Of a DNA stretch of 64,000 nt, positions 41,123 through 53,239 are shown in pieces. The first letter of the stretch is position 1, and each line of letters opens with the position of its first letter. The stretch is taken from the NCBI RefSeq assembly GCF_901709675.1, contig NC_051095.1:16225956-16289955 (forward strand), given 5' to 3'. The notes below the pieces were generated by a model that worked only from the letters and a program-made list of their open reading frames with translations, searched no databases and was not told the DNA's origin. This stretch comes from Syngnathus acus (lineage: Eukaryota > Chordata > Actinopteri > Syngnathiformes > Syngnathidae). A program made the translations under genes and the position numbers.

Positions 41123-43537
41123 ATGAGTTCCGTTACAATTTCGCAGCCACGACAAAGGTACGCATTGTGCGTCATTTTTATTCTTCTCTGTTCCGTTAAT
41201 CAAATATCCACTTCGGTGACCCATTATTCCATACCCGAGGAAATGAAAGAGGGATCCGTCGTTGCCAATCTTGCCACCGATCTGGGATTGGATGTTAAAA
41301 CACTGAATCAGAGGAAGATGCGCCTGGACATAATTTCAAACAAAAAATATTTGGACGTGAACAAAGACACCGGGGAGCTGTATATTGCTGAGAAGATAGA
41401 CAGGGAACACATCTGCCCAACAAAATCGCCAGGTTCTTGTTATCTCGGACTAGAGATGATCCTGGAAAACCCGTTAAGGATTTTTAACATCGAGGTGGAA
41501 ATAATGGATATGAACGACAACGCCCCACAATTTCGGAGAGATGCCTTTCATTTGGATATTTCTGAATCGACATCAAAAGGAGAGAGATTTTCTCTCAGCA
41601 ATGCAGTCGACCCGGATGTTGGCAGTAACACAGTTAAAACATATCATCTTAGTGAAAGTGAGCATTTTAATATTGAAGTTCAGACAGGGAGGGAAGGAAG
41701 AAAAATTGCAGATTTAATATTGAATAAGGTTTTAGACCGTGAGCAGCAGGCTGTGCACAATTTAATACTAACGGCAGTAGATGGCGGTACACCTCCACGT
41801 TCTGGCACAGCGAGTATTATTGTTCACGTTTTAGACAATAACGATAACGCCCCTCTGTTTGACAAGTCTACTTATAATGTTAAAATAATGGAAAATTCCC
41901 CGATTGGAAGCCTTGTAATTGATCTAAATGCTACTGATTTGGATGAGGGCTCAAATTCGGATTTAACATATACGTATAGTTTATACACACCAGAAAAAAC
42001 ACAAGACACTTTTAATTTGAATCCTTCTACTGGCGAGATTACTGTTAAAGGAATGCTGAATTATGAAGATTTTAAGATTTATGATATGGAAGTTATAGCA
42101 GCAGACAGAGGTGTCACTAGTTTATCAGGGCAATGTACGATCAAAATTCAAATTGAGGACATGAATGACAACCATCCAGAAATATCCATCAAATCTTTTC
42201 ATACTCCCGTGAGTGAAAACATTGATGTTGACACAGTGATAGCGGTGGTCAGCGTGAGTGATAAGGACTCGGGAAATAACGGAGTGGTGGACCTTCACAT
42301 TCCACATAATATGCCTTTCACACTGAAGGAGTCTCCGGATAACTATTATAAGTTAGTGGTTTCCGAGCCATTGGACCGCGAGAAGGTTCCGGAATACGAA
42401 ATTACCTTCACTGTTACCGACAGGGGCTCCCCTCCTTTAAGTGACAATGAAACCATGACTTTGCAGCTGCTGGATGTCAATGACAATGTCCCACACTTCC
42501 CTCAGTCCTTTTACACCATCCGTGTGATGGAGAATAACGCTCCTGGCGCCTTGCTCAGTTCCCTCAGCGCGTTTGACCCTGACCTTCACGAGAACCAGTA
42601 CCTGGTTTACTTCATCCTGGAGAAGGAAATCGCCAACACTTCCATGTCCATGCTGTTCTCCATCAACCCGGAGAACGGAAACCTTTACGGTCTCAAGACT
42701 TTTGACTATGAAATGGAGAAGGAGTTCCTCTTCCACATCGAGGCCCGAGACTCAGGCTCTCCCCCGCTCAGCAGTAATGTGACGGTCCACATCATCATCG
42801 TGGATCAGAACGACAACGCCCCCGTTATCGTCTCTCCGTGGCGAGCGCACGGCTCGGTGGTGGAGGAGAAGATCCCCAGATCCACCGACAAAGGCTCTCT
42901 GGTGGCCAAGGTGATCGCCTTGGACGTGGATTCCGTGCACAACTCTCGCGTCACCTACCAGTTCCTGCAGGTGACGGACGCCTCCTTGTTCAGTCTGGAC
43001 CAGTACAACGGAGAGATCCGCACCATGAGGATGTTCAGCTACAAGGATTCGCGGCACCAGAGACTAGTTGTGGTCGCCAAGGACAACGGAGAGCCGGCTC
43101 TCTCGGCGACAGTCACCATCAAGCTGTCCACGGTGGAGACGGCCGTCAAGGCCTACTCGGACATGACCGAGGTGCCTCTGGAATACGACATCTTCTCCGA
43201 CCTCAACCTGTATCTAGTCATCGGTCTGGGCTCGGTGTCCTTCCTGCTGCTCATCACCATCTTGGTCACCATCGTGCTTAAGTGTCAGAAGGTCAAGCCC
43301 AGCAAATCGGCTCCTCCCTGCAGGAACAGCGTGATCAGCGAGAGGAACTCCACCATTGCAGATTCCACTCTGGTGTCCAACGATGCCTACTGGTACAGTC
43401 TCTTCCTGGCCGAGACCAGGAAAGGAAAGCTGGTGGTCAGGCAGCCCATGCCAAAGGGCTCCAGGTACATTGTGTCCAGTATTCCCAGGAGCTCCGGCGT
43501 GTCTGAGACCAGCGATTCTGCCCCTTCCACCTTGCAG
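41123..43537 (+). CDS. Clustered protocadherin variable exon V4
   Basis: Encodes about 805 residues from ATG 41123 (GAACAATGAG). The signal peptide region MSSVTISQPRQRYALCVIFI and onward precedes VTHYSIPEEMKEGS. EC1 and part of EC2 are specific to this exon. EC3-4 are near-identical to V2 and V3, and EC5, EC6, membrane span and tail to all of V1-V6. Small private differences include YGLKTFDYE where the others have YALKTFDYE, KPSKSAPP, and a RSSGVSET end. It ends at donor CAG|GTATGA in phase 0. Role by family: homophilic neuronal surface recognition. Confidence 0.95.
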
Positions 43538-44690
43538 GTATGAAGATGAGCAAATGCATCAGTAACTTGCCCTGTATCCTAACCATATATCGTGTTTAAA
43601 TTCGAACAGCTTAGGCCCGTAAAGCACATAAATCTTTTTTTTTTTGCATGAATTCTGCACAAGCTGCTAACAGCAGTGATCCAACAGTATATGAACAATT
43701 AAATCTACAACCTTTACTCGTTATCATATTTGTATCAACACTGCAGGAATTATATATAATCAAACTTCCCAGGGAACAAAATCTTATCACAAGACATGCT
43801 CCACATGCTCATCAGCTGCCATCAGAAAAAAACAACCATACAACTTTGGCACAATAGAACTTTCTTAAAGTTATACAGAGTTCTTATAAAATGTTGTTGA
43901 TGATGATTGTAGATAAGCTCTCCCTACAATATAGTTGCATTTCTTTTGACCTTACAGTAGCAACTGCCGTGTAACTACTGCATTTGGAGGTTACCTGACT
44001 GTGATCTTTGCAGTCATTAATAATCTGTTATTGTTTGCACACACGGGGAGGATTTGTTTTAACATTATTATACGTGATTGAGAATGTTATCTTTTTTTTT
44101 TTTTTTTTTTTTTACCTTGAGTAGACTGTGTAGTGGGCTTGGGTGCAAAACCCAAGGTTAGGAACGACATGTAAAACGTATTTTGTTTCATTCTGTGAAA
44201 TTGAGTTATCATTCCTAATTCTTTGTTGTCAAAATTCATGTTTTTATGATCATGATGCATCTTGTTGCTGCTAACTAGCATATGCAAATCAGGTACTTTG
44301 TCCCACAAGCCTCAAGCTCTGTCCGACGGCTCACAACCACTTAAAATGCCCTCTGGGTCCGACAGAGAAACTCTTGGAAAAGTGAAGAATTTGGGGTCTA
44401 TAAAGACACTAAGTACGTAGTTGCTTATAGTTCGAAGCAAAACAGAATTAAAAAGTCAATGCTAGGGTACATATTTGAACTAAAAATTGTAAGATAATTA
44501 AAACACATTCGAGAAAAATAAGACACATCCAAAAAAGAAAAAAAGTTTTGCATCATATTGAGGACTCACAAAAATAACGACTTTAAATTCAAGCGCACCT
44601 TCTTAAATGAACAGGATACATTCGTCTCAAATACATTAATAATATTTTAAAAGAATATATTGAACTTATATAGCGCACAAATGGCAGGTG
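43538..44690. other. V4-V5 spacer
   Basis: AT-rich DNA with a poly-T run at about 44090-44113. No gene and no bounded element was found. A short palindromic CATGATCATG-like region near 44250 is probably chance. Confidence 0.5.
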
Positions 44691-44706
44691 TCAACAACGG
44701 GCTGTT

Positions 44707-44729
44707 CAGGTCGCTGCTCCCCACAAATG
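44707..44729 (+). promoter_or_regulatory. Variant promoter motif of V5
   Basis: CAGGTCGCTGCTCCCCACAAA keeps the CGCT box but lacks the AGGTGGCGCTGTTTG form of V2-V4 and V7. A closely similar TCGCTGCTGTCCACAAA stands before V6, so the two form a promoter sub-class. ATTGG elements follow. It lies about 220 bp before ATG 44926. Confidence 0.5.
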
Positions 44730-44925
44730 AAAAATCCTCGATTGGTGATGAAGTCATTTCTAAAAACGTATTCTATTGGTTCAGGACGAGGGGCGTATTT
44801 TTTTCAGTATCAGCGAAGAGAAGAATGATACTACCAGGAATATGATTTTTCTCTGAAGCAGAAAAGACGAATTTGCACGAAACGTCATATTCGATCATTT
44901 AACACCAAGGACCCTCAAACTCACT

Positions 44926-47334
44926 ATGGCGCGTGCGTCTCTCAGGCATTCGTGGGAACGGTATGTTGGCGTATATATTTGTATTTGTGCCATAATGAAC
45001 ACGGTGTGGACCGTCACACATTATTCTGTTCCCGAAGAGATGGAGGAAGGCTCTGTGGTTGCTAATTTGGCATCGGATTTGGGCTTAGACGTGAGGACGC
45101 TCAGCAAGAGGAAAATGCGCATCGATGTTGTCGCAAATAAAAAATACCTTGAGATCAACAAGGACACGGGAGAGCTCTTTGTTCAGGAGAGAATAGACAG
45201 GGAGTTACTGTGTCCCTTGAAAACGACCACGTCCTGTTTTCTTAAATTAGACGCTGCGATTGAGAATCCAATTCGCATGTTTAACATTGAAGTGGAAATC
45301 ACGGACATTAATGATAACGCTCCTCATTTTCGACGAGGTACCATGCATTTGGACATTTCCGAGTCAAGCCCGGTTGGAGAGAGATTCTCCTTAAATAATG
45401 CAGTGGATCCAGATGTTGGAGACAATTCTGTGCAAAACTATCGCCTGAGCGCCAGCCAACATTTTAACATCGAAATTCAGATGGGGAGAGATGGCACCAA
45501 GTTTGCAGATTTGATTCTCACTAAGGTGCTGGACAGAGAGCAGCAGGCTGTTCATCATCTCATCCTCACTGCTGTGGACGGAGGACTTCCGGCCCGCACG
45601 GGCACAGCCAGTATCATTGTTCGAGTCCTGGATGTCAATGACAACGCCCCATCTTTTGACAAAGACAAATATTTGGTAGATGTGATGGAGAACTCCCCTA
45701 TTGGTAGCCTGGTGATTCAATTAAATGCCACCGATTTAGATGAAGGCTCTAATTCTGACGTCTTTTATTCGTATAGTTTATACACGTCAGAAAGAACACA
45801 GAATGTGTTTAGTTTAAATCATGAAAATGGTGAAATCAGAGTGAAGGAGATGATTAATTATGAAGATTTGAAATCTTATGAAATGGAAGTCATTGCTAGT
45901 GATAAGGGGCTAAACCCCTTGTCTGGCCAGTGTAAAGTGGATATACAGGTGATAGATATGAATGACAACCACCCTGAAATTTCTATCAAATCCTTTCAAA
46001 GCCCAGTTAAAGAAAACATAGCTGTCGACACAGTGATAGCAGTGGTCAGCGTGAGTGATAAGGACTCAGGAAATAACGGAGTGGTGGACTTTCACATTCC
46101 TCAAAATATGCCTTTCAAACTGAGGGAGTCTCCGGATAACTATTATAAGTTAGTGGTTTCCGAGCCATTGGACCGCGAGAAAGTTCCGGAATATGAAATC
46201 ACCTTCACTGTCACCGACTGGGGCTCCCCTCCTTTAAGTGACAATGAAACTATGACTTTGCAGCTGCTGGATGTCAATGACAATGTCCCACACTTTCCTC
46301 AGTCCTTTTACACCATCCGCGTGATGGAGAATAACGCTCCAGGCGCCTTGCTCAGTTCCCTTAGCGCGTTTGACCCTGACCTCCACGAGAACCAGTACCT
46401 GGTTTACTTCATCCTGGAGAAGGAGATCGCCAACACCTCCATGTCCATGCTGTTCTCCATCAGCCCGGAGAACGGCAACCTTTACGCTCTCAAGACTTTT
46501 GACTATGAGATGGAGAAGGAGTTCCTCTTCCACATCGAGGCCCGAGACTCGGGCTCTCCTCCGCTCAGCAGCAATGTGACGGTCCACATCATCATTGTGG
46601 ATCAAAACGACAACGCCCCAGTAATCGTCTCTCCGTGGCGAGCGCACGGCTCGGTGGTGGAGGAAAAGATCCCCAGATCCACCGACAAAGGTTCTCTGGT
46701 GGCCAAGGTGATTGCCTTGGACGTGGATTCCGTGCACAACTCTCGTGTCACCTACCAGTTCCTGCAGGTGACGGACGCCTCTTTGTTCAGTCTGGACCAG
46801 TACAACGGAGAGATTCGCACCATGAGGATGTTCAGCTACAAGGATTCGCGCCACCAGAGACTGGTTGTGGTCGCCAAGGACAACGGGGAGCCGGCTCTCT
46901 CGGCGACAGTCACCATCAAGCTGTCCACGGTGGAGACGGCCGTCAAGGCCTACTCGGATATGACCGAGGTGCCTCTGGAATATGACATTTTCTCCGACCT
47001 CAACCTGTATCTGGTCATCGGTCTGGGCTCGGTGTCCTTCCTGCTGCTCATCACCATCTTGGTCACCATCGTGCTCAAGTGTCAGAAGATCAAGCCCAGC
47101 AAAGCGGCTCCTCCCTGCAGGAACAGCGTGATCAGCGAGAGGAACTCCACCATTGCAGATTCCACTCTGGTGTCCAACGATGCCTACTGGTACAGTCTCT
47201 TCCTCGCTGAGACCAGAAAAGGAAAGCTGGTGGTCAGGCAGCCCATGCCGAAGGGCTCCAGGTACATTGTGTCCAGTATTCCCAGGAGCACTGGCATGTC
47301 TGGGACCAGCGACTCCGCTCCTTCCACCTTGCAG
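44926..47334 (+). CDS. Clustered protocadherin variable exon V5
   Basis: Encodes about 803 residues from ATG 44926 (ACTATGGCG). Signal segment MARASLRHSWERYVGVYICI and onward precedes VTHYSVPEEMEEGS. EC1-4 are close to V6 but distinct from V2-V4 (for example DKDKYLVDVMENSPIG and HENGEIRVKEMINYEDLKSY), and EC5 to the tail match the common block. Two oddities stand out. The EC4 motif TDRGSPPL is TDWGSPPL here (TGG at 46219-46221 in place of AGG), and SINPENG is SISPENG. It ends at donor CAG|GTATGA. The membrane span is LYLVIGLGSVSFLLLITILV plus a few residues. Confidence 0.95.
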
Positions 47335-49410
47335 GTATGACGACACATCCGTCAAACATCTGCAGTGTTCTGAGAGCCTCAGTGATTCTATGTCAAGTGC
47401 GCCTATCTAACCAGAGCAGCACCACCTTGCTGTGTTATGATAGCTGTTTAATTACAGTATATTTTTGATGGCATTTAATCTGAAATGAAATATACATATC
47501 AGTTGCACGGGATTAAAATTTGTTCAATTAACATGAATCATTAGGATATTATCGTGAAAAAATACATCAATGAACCACATTTTAATCATATGCATCTGAA
47601 AGTTAAGTGTAATTATGATTAAATTACATAGACCAAATACTGTAAACTTGTATCCTTTTTGTCAACATTCTGCCCTAAACTCGAATAATAAAACTCCTAT
47701 GGAAAGGGAACTAAATGATGTGTTTTATTGTTATTAATTACATTATAGAAACATCGTGTAGGAAGAGTTAATGAGGTAGAAAGTTGATATGAAGTTGATG
47801 TTTATTTACATAAAGATGAAAATGATTTAAAATATGTTATTCATGTACATATAAGATTTCAAAATAACAAAATGATCTACTACGATGTTTCCAAACTCTT
47901 ATTGGACGAAGGCACCCAATAGAAAAATCATTTCACACTGCCTAACAATTATTCACAAAACTAGGTGAATTGGAATAATGATTGGTCTGAATGCATTATA
48001 AAAATTAGAGTCCGTGTTTTATCTGGGCAAGTCAAAGATGATATACTCACAGGACTTATTTTGTTTCATGAATGGCAACAACTGCATACACGGATTTCGC
48101 ATCTTCTTCATCTTGCGGTGGAGCATTTCTGTTCTGCTTGTCACTGTAATAATAACTAACATAGATAAATTAACAAATCTGTAATTTATACGTTGTAATT
48201 AAGTGAAAAATTAAGTGGTTTTATTTCATTTCCGGTGGCTCTCTGGCTAAGAATCACAGCTCTACATGCATATAACAAAGAAGCAATTGCATAGTAAAAA
48301 GGTAGCCAAAGGTTTTAAAACATGAAGGTAAGACTCAAAATCAAGACTTTTACATATTTTCAGTTTTATTATGTTGTTGCATGTTTGTATTTAAATCCCT
48401 GTTTGACACATTGCAATGTTAAGTGGTTTGGCACCCTGACCATGTTGGCGCTAACACAACTGAAGCTTTTTAGGTGTACTGGTTTTTGAACTTTTTAAAT
48501 GACAAGTCATTCACAATGTTGTTGCTGTTTTTTATATGCTGCCATGAGATTTGCATCAAAATTAGCCTAAATTATATGAACTATTGAATTATATCTGCTC
48601 ATTGGCTTACAAATGTTTTGCTCTCACTATTTGCTGGTACTTTGCATTCTTTTATTTGAGTTAGGCCTATTATTTGGGTTAAAACAAATCAACATTTTTG
48701 AGATAGTACACCAGAATGCTTTAAATTTGACACATTTTATACAATTGCATGTTGAAGTTTATAGTGCATCTCGGCTTTAGGATATAAGCTAACAGGGGGA
48801 AACATAAATGCCCTTCACCTCGAGCGCTGCCTTTACAAATCAATTACTAGATTGGTGGATGGATGACTTACAGAGAGAGATAAATGACGTTATCCGTAGG
48901 CTTTAAGAGAAATAAATCAGTGTCACGAGAATGAGTGTGATTGGGTTTGTACCTACCATTTACAACCACTAGACTCTATACTGAAAATGCGACTCATTGT
49001 TCTGAAAAGGTATTGCATTATGTCCTAAAAAGTATTCCATAAAATATAATCAAATATTTTAGGACGTATCACACATGACTTTTGTACATTAAGTTTATTA
49101 TACCAACACAACAAACTGATTAATTACTTTACAGTTCATAATAAAAATTTTGATAATTTATTCAGAACAAATATATTTTAAAAAAGACTTGCAAATGGAT
49201 ATCTATACCTTGTGTTATTTTTTTTTTTAAAACAATGTAAACACTTATTCTGCTGAAGTTTGTATTTGTTTAATAACTTAAGTTAGGATATATATCGATG
49301 TGGGTCTGAAAACATTGGCTGTTATTTTGTCACGAAACAAATTAGCTTTTTTTTTTATTAATAATAATTAAACGTTGGAATATCAGTCGTTTTTAAAATG
49401 TAAGGATTCT
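47335..49410. other. V5-V6 spacer
   Basis: AT-rich spacer of about 2 kb with no gene. A motif CCATGTTGGCGCTAAC at 48440-48455 has a GGCGCT core but no variable exon follows it. No mobile element with clear ends was found. Confidence 0.55.
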
Positions 49411-49424
49411 TAAAAACGAATTTC

Positions 49425-49520
49425 GTCGCTGCTGTCCACAAAATCTCCCACTGGTGACGTTTTCGGTCTCGCGAATTCTCATTGGAGGAGGACGAGACAA
49501 GACGTTCAGCAGTGACGTCA
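49425..49520 (+). promoter_or_regulatory. Variant promoter motif and CRE of V6
   Basis: TCGTCGCTGCTGTCCACAAA (49424-49443) matches the motif before V5. A perfect CRE palindrome TGACGTCA lies at 49513-49520, about 120 bp before the start codon, and an ATTGG (inverted CCAAT) lies between them. A CRE suggests possible CREB/ATF response; this is inference. Confidence 0.5.
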
Positions 49521-49637
49521 CACGGGACATAAGCGGTGAGAAAATAGAATTGTTTTAACATCCTTGTTGTGCATAGTCGTTTAATAGGAGATCGTCTCCT
49601 CTACCTTTCGCAGCGCTTAAAGGATTTTATCATCAAC

Positions 49638-52049
49638 ATGATGCACCGCTTCTGTAAGTTAGTCGAGACGCGCCCACTTGTCTTGCTTCTCTTTTTGTGC
49701 GCACTGTTTGTGGACATGGTGTTGTCTGTCACCCACTACTCGATTCCTGAAGAGATGGAGGAAGGTTCAGTGGTTGCTAATTTGGCGTCCGATTTGGGCT
49801 TAGACGTGAGGACGCTGAGCAAGAGGAAAATGCGCATCGATGTGGTCGCAAATAAAAAATATCTAGACATCAACAAAGACACGGGAGAGCTCTTCATTTT
49901 GGAGAGAATTGACAGAGAATTTTTGTGTATCTCCAAAGCAACGACGTATTGTATTCTGAAATTGGACGCAACGATTGAAAATCCCATACGCATGTTCAAC
50001 ATTGAAGTGGAAATCATGGACATTAATGATAACGCTCCTCATTTTCGACGAGGCACCATGCATTTGGACATATCCGAGTCCAGCCCGGTTGGAGAGAGAT
50101 TCTCCCTGAATAACGCAGTGGATCCAGATGTTGGAGACAACTCTGTGCAAAACTATCGCCTGAGCTCCAGCCAACATTTTAACATCGAAATTCAGACGGG
50201 GAGAGACGGCACCAAGTTTGCAGATTTGATTCTAACAAAGGTGTTGGACAGAGAGCTGCAGGCTGTTCATCAGCTCATCCTTACTGCTGTGGACGGAGGA
50301 GTTCCGGCCCGCACGGGCACGGCCAGTATCATTGTTCGAGTCCTGGATGTCAATGACAACGCCCCATCTTTTGACAAAGACAAATATTTGGTAGATGTGA
50401 TGGAGAACTCCCCTATTGGTAGCCTGGTGATTCAATTAAATGCCACTGATTTAGATGAAGGCTCTAATTCTGACGTCTTTTATTCGTATAGTTTATACAC
50501 GTCAGAAAGAACACAAAATGTGTTTAGTTTAAATCAAGAAAATGGTGAAATCAGAGTGAAAGAGATGATTAATTATGAAGATTTGAAATCTTATGAAATG
50601 GAAGTCATTGCTAGTGATAAGGGGCTAAGCCCCTTGTCTGGGCAGTGTAAAGTGACTATACAGGTGATAGATATGAATGACAACCATCCAGAAATTTCCA
50701 TCAAGTCCTTTCAAAGCCCAGTTAAAGAAAACATAGCTGTTGACACAGTGATAGCAGTGGTCAGCGTGAGTGATAAGGACTCTGGAAATAACGGTGTGGT
50801 GGACCTTCATTTTCCACAAAATATGCCTTTCAAACTGAGGGAGTCTCCGGATAACTATTATAAGTTAGTGGTTTCTGAGCCATTGGACCGCGAGAAGGTT
50901 CCGGAATACGAAATCACCTTCACTGTCACCGACAGGGGCTCCCCTCCTTTAAGTGACAATGAAACTATGACTTTGCAGCTGCTGGATGTCAATGACAATG
51001 TCCCACACTTCCCTCAGTCCTTTTACACCATCCGTGTGATGGAGAATAATGCTCCTGGCGCCTTGCTCAGTTCCCTCAGCGCGTTTGACCCTGACCTCCA
51101 CGAGAACCAGTACCTGGTTTACTTCATCCTGGAGAAGGAAATCGCCAACACCTCCATGTCCATGCTGTTCTCCATCAACCCGGAGAACGGCAACCTTTAC
51201 GCTCTCAAGACTTTTGACTATGAAATGGAGAAGGAGTTCCTCTTCCACATCGAGGCCCGAGACTCAGGCTCTCCCCCGCTCAGCAGTAATGTGACGGTCC
51301 ACATCATCATCGTGGATCAGAACGACAACGCCCCCGTGATCGTCTCTCCGTGGCGCGCGCACGGCTCGGTGGTGGAGGAGAAGATCCCTAGATCCACTGA
51401 CAAAGGCTCTCTGGTGGCCAAGGTGATCGCCTTGGATGTGGATTCCGTGCACAACTCTCGCGTCACCTACCAGTTCCTGCAGGTGACGGACACCTCCTTG
51501 TTCAGTCTGGACCAGTACAACGGAGAGATCCGCACCATGAGGATGTTCAGCTACAAGGATTCGCGCCACCAGAGACTGGTTGTGGTCGCCAAGGACAACG
51601 GGGAGCCAGCTCTCTCTGCGACAGTCACCATCAAGCTGTCCACGGTGGAGACGGCCGTCAAGGCCTACTCGGACATGACCGAGGTGCCTATGGAATACGA
51701 CATTTTCTCCGACCTCAACCTGTATCTGGTCATCGGTCTGGGCTCGGTGTCCTTCCTGCTGCTCATCACCATCTTGGTCACCATCGTGCTCAAGTGTCAG
51801 AAGGTCAAGCCCAGCAAAGCGGCTCCTCCCTGCAGGAACAGCGTGATCAGCGAGAGGAACTCCACCATCGCAGATTCCACTCTGGTGTCCAACGATGCAT
51901 ACTGGTACAGTCTCTTCCTGGCCGAAACCAGGAAAGGAAAGCTGGTGGTCAGGCAGCCTATGCCGAAAGGCTCCAGGTACATTGTGTCCAGTATTCCCAG
52001 GAGCACCGGCGTGTCTGAGACCAGCGACTCTGCTCCTTCCACCTTGCAG
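49638..52049 (+). CDS. Clustered protocadherin variable exon V6
   Basis: Encodes about 804 residues. The open frame extends upstream to a GTG at 49569, but the first sensible start is ATG ATG at 49638-49643, giving MMHRFCKLVETRPLVLLLFL as the start of a signal peptide before VTHYSIPEEMEEGS. EC1-6, membrane span and STLQ tail follow. EC1-4 are very similar to V5, indicating a recent tandem duplication or conversion. EC5 to the tail belong to the common block, with private DTSLFSLD and VPMEYD. The phase-0 donor is CAG|GTAAAA; readthrough would add KLFANFTVVMKNEN after Val before a stop. Confidence 0.95.
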
Positions 52050-52818
52050 GTAAAATTATTTGCAAATTTCACTGTAGTGATGAAGAATGAAAATTAATGC
52101 AGTCACAGTGCAGCATTTTCTTATATTAAAAACTATGACAAACTGCAGGTTGGACACTAGGAGATTAATTGAATAAAACATTTAATGTTCTACTTTTTCA
52201 GTCTCCCAATTTGTGAACTTAATTGAATAAAAATTGTAATGTTCTACTTTTTAGGCTCTGAATTTATGGACTTTTTACAAATGTGCGTTTTTACAAATGT
52301 TCCGATTATGCTGTTGCGTTATCCCGTGCACACTATTTATAATGCTTTGAGATATTTTCTTGCATACATTCGTGCATGTGTGGTTTCTCTGTGTGACTGG
52401 ATCTTGTGATATGCCTCAAACAAACAAAACAAAAACATGAAATGGTTTTAGAAACAGCCTTCAAATTGTGTCGCAGCTACTGCTGTTGATGATAAAACTG
52501 GTTTGGTCATTATCCTACAATATAATTAATTACAAGAGTGGACATGGTGGGTATTAAAACAGGTTTACATTCTAAAAGTTCATGAATAAAAATACAAACA
52601 TAAAATCATGTACAAAGCCACTTACTGATCTTTTTTGTAATAGCACCACAAAGAATAATAAAGATTTAATATAAGTTGATGGCAACAACTGATGCTTCCA
52701 TTATGCTTTAATTCATCAATCACGTTTTTTCTGAGTTTTACAAAGCAACAGACTCCAAACTAAACAAAACTAGACTGAAACTAAACTGAAACTAAATCAA
52801 TTCAAACTGCTTTGCAGA
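52050..52818. other. Spacer after V6
   Basis: AT-rich. A roughly 60-bp near-direct repeat (AATTGAATAAAA..GTTCTACTTTTT) occurs at about 52166-52254. No gene. Confidence 0.5.
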
Positions 52819-52823
52819 CGTTC

Positions 52824-53233
52824 TGTCACGCCCATGCCAGAGCACGCTCGGCCGTCAACTTCCCTCAGCCGCACCCCTTTATTATCGTCATGTCTGTCAC
52901 CTGCTCCCTCTTGTTACCTGATGTATTTAAACCCTGCCTGTGTGTTCCTCCTTGTCGGTGTCTACTGTTGTTTCCATTCCTGGCCGTGCCCAGTGTTCCT
53001 GGTCTTGTCGTCTGGCTTTCCCTCGGTCTGTCTGGAGGCTCACGGTCAGAATTTTAGCCTTGTCCAATTGGACGTCGGTCGGTCGGTCGGTCGGTCGGTC
53101 TGTTTGCTGGCCATGAGTCTCTCTCCCGTCTGTGTCGTCGGTTCTCTACCTGCCTCCCTTCCAACTCCCTTTCCCTTCGATAAATCCTGGTTCAAGCTGC
53201 ATTTGGTCGCCCTGGCTCAACTCATTCCTGACA
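52824..53233 (+). mobile_element. Solo LTR of a retrotransposon, about 410 bp
   Basis: Begins TGTCACGCCCATGCC and ends CCTGACA, so it has TG..CA termini. Candidate 5-bp target duplications CGTTC and CGTTT flank it with one mismatch. Promoter-like GTATTTAAACCCTGCC and polyadenylation-like GATAAATCC segments lie in the order expected for U3-R-U5. No internal gag/pol follows, so it is a solo LTR. The orientation is inferred from those signals. A related copy lies at 58106. Confidence 0.75.
53069..53102. repeat. (TCGG)n tetranucleotide run inside the LTR
   Basis: About seven units of GGTC. The related LTR at 58.1 kb has only GTCAGTCGGTC at the same place. Confidence 0.9.
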
Positions 53234-53239
53234 CGTTTT

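Noticed and set aside
46234-47355. 373-codon antisense open frame over V5 (similar shorter frames oppose V1, V2, V3, V4 and V6)
   Set aside because: It is the shadow of a GC-rich, strongly conserved coding block. It recurs only because the paralogues are homogenised, and it has no domain, signal or promoter.
48440-48455. CCATGTTGGCGCTAAC as a possible orphan CSE between V5 and V6
   Set aside because: The GGCGCT core is present but the flanking CCAC/AGGT part is poor and no TATA-like box follows.
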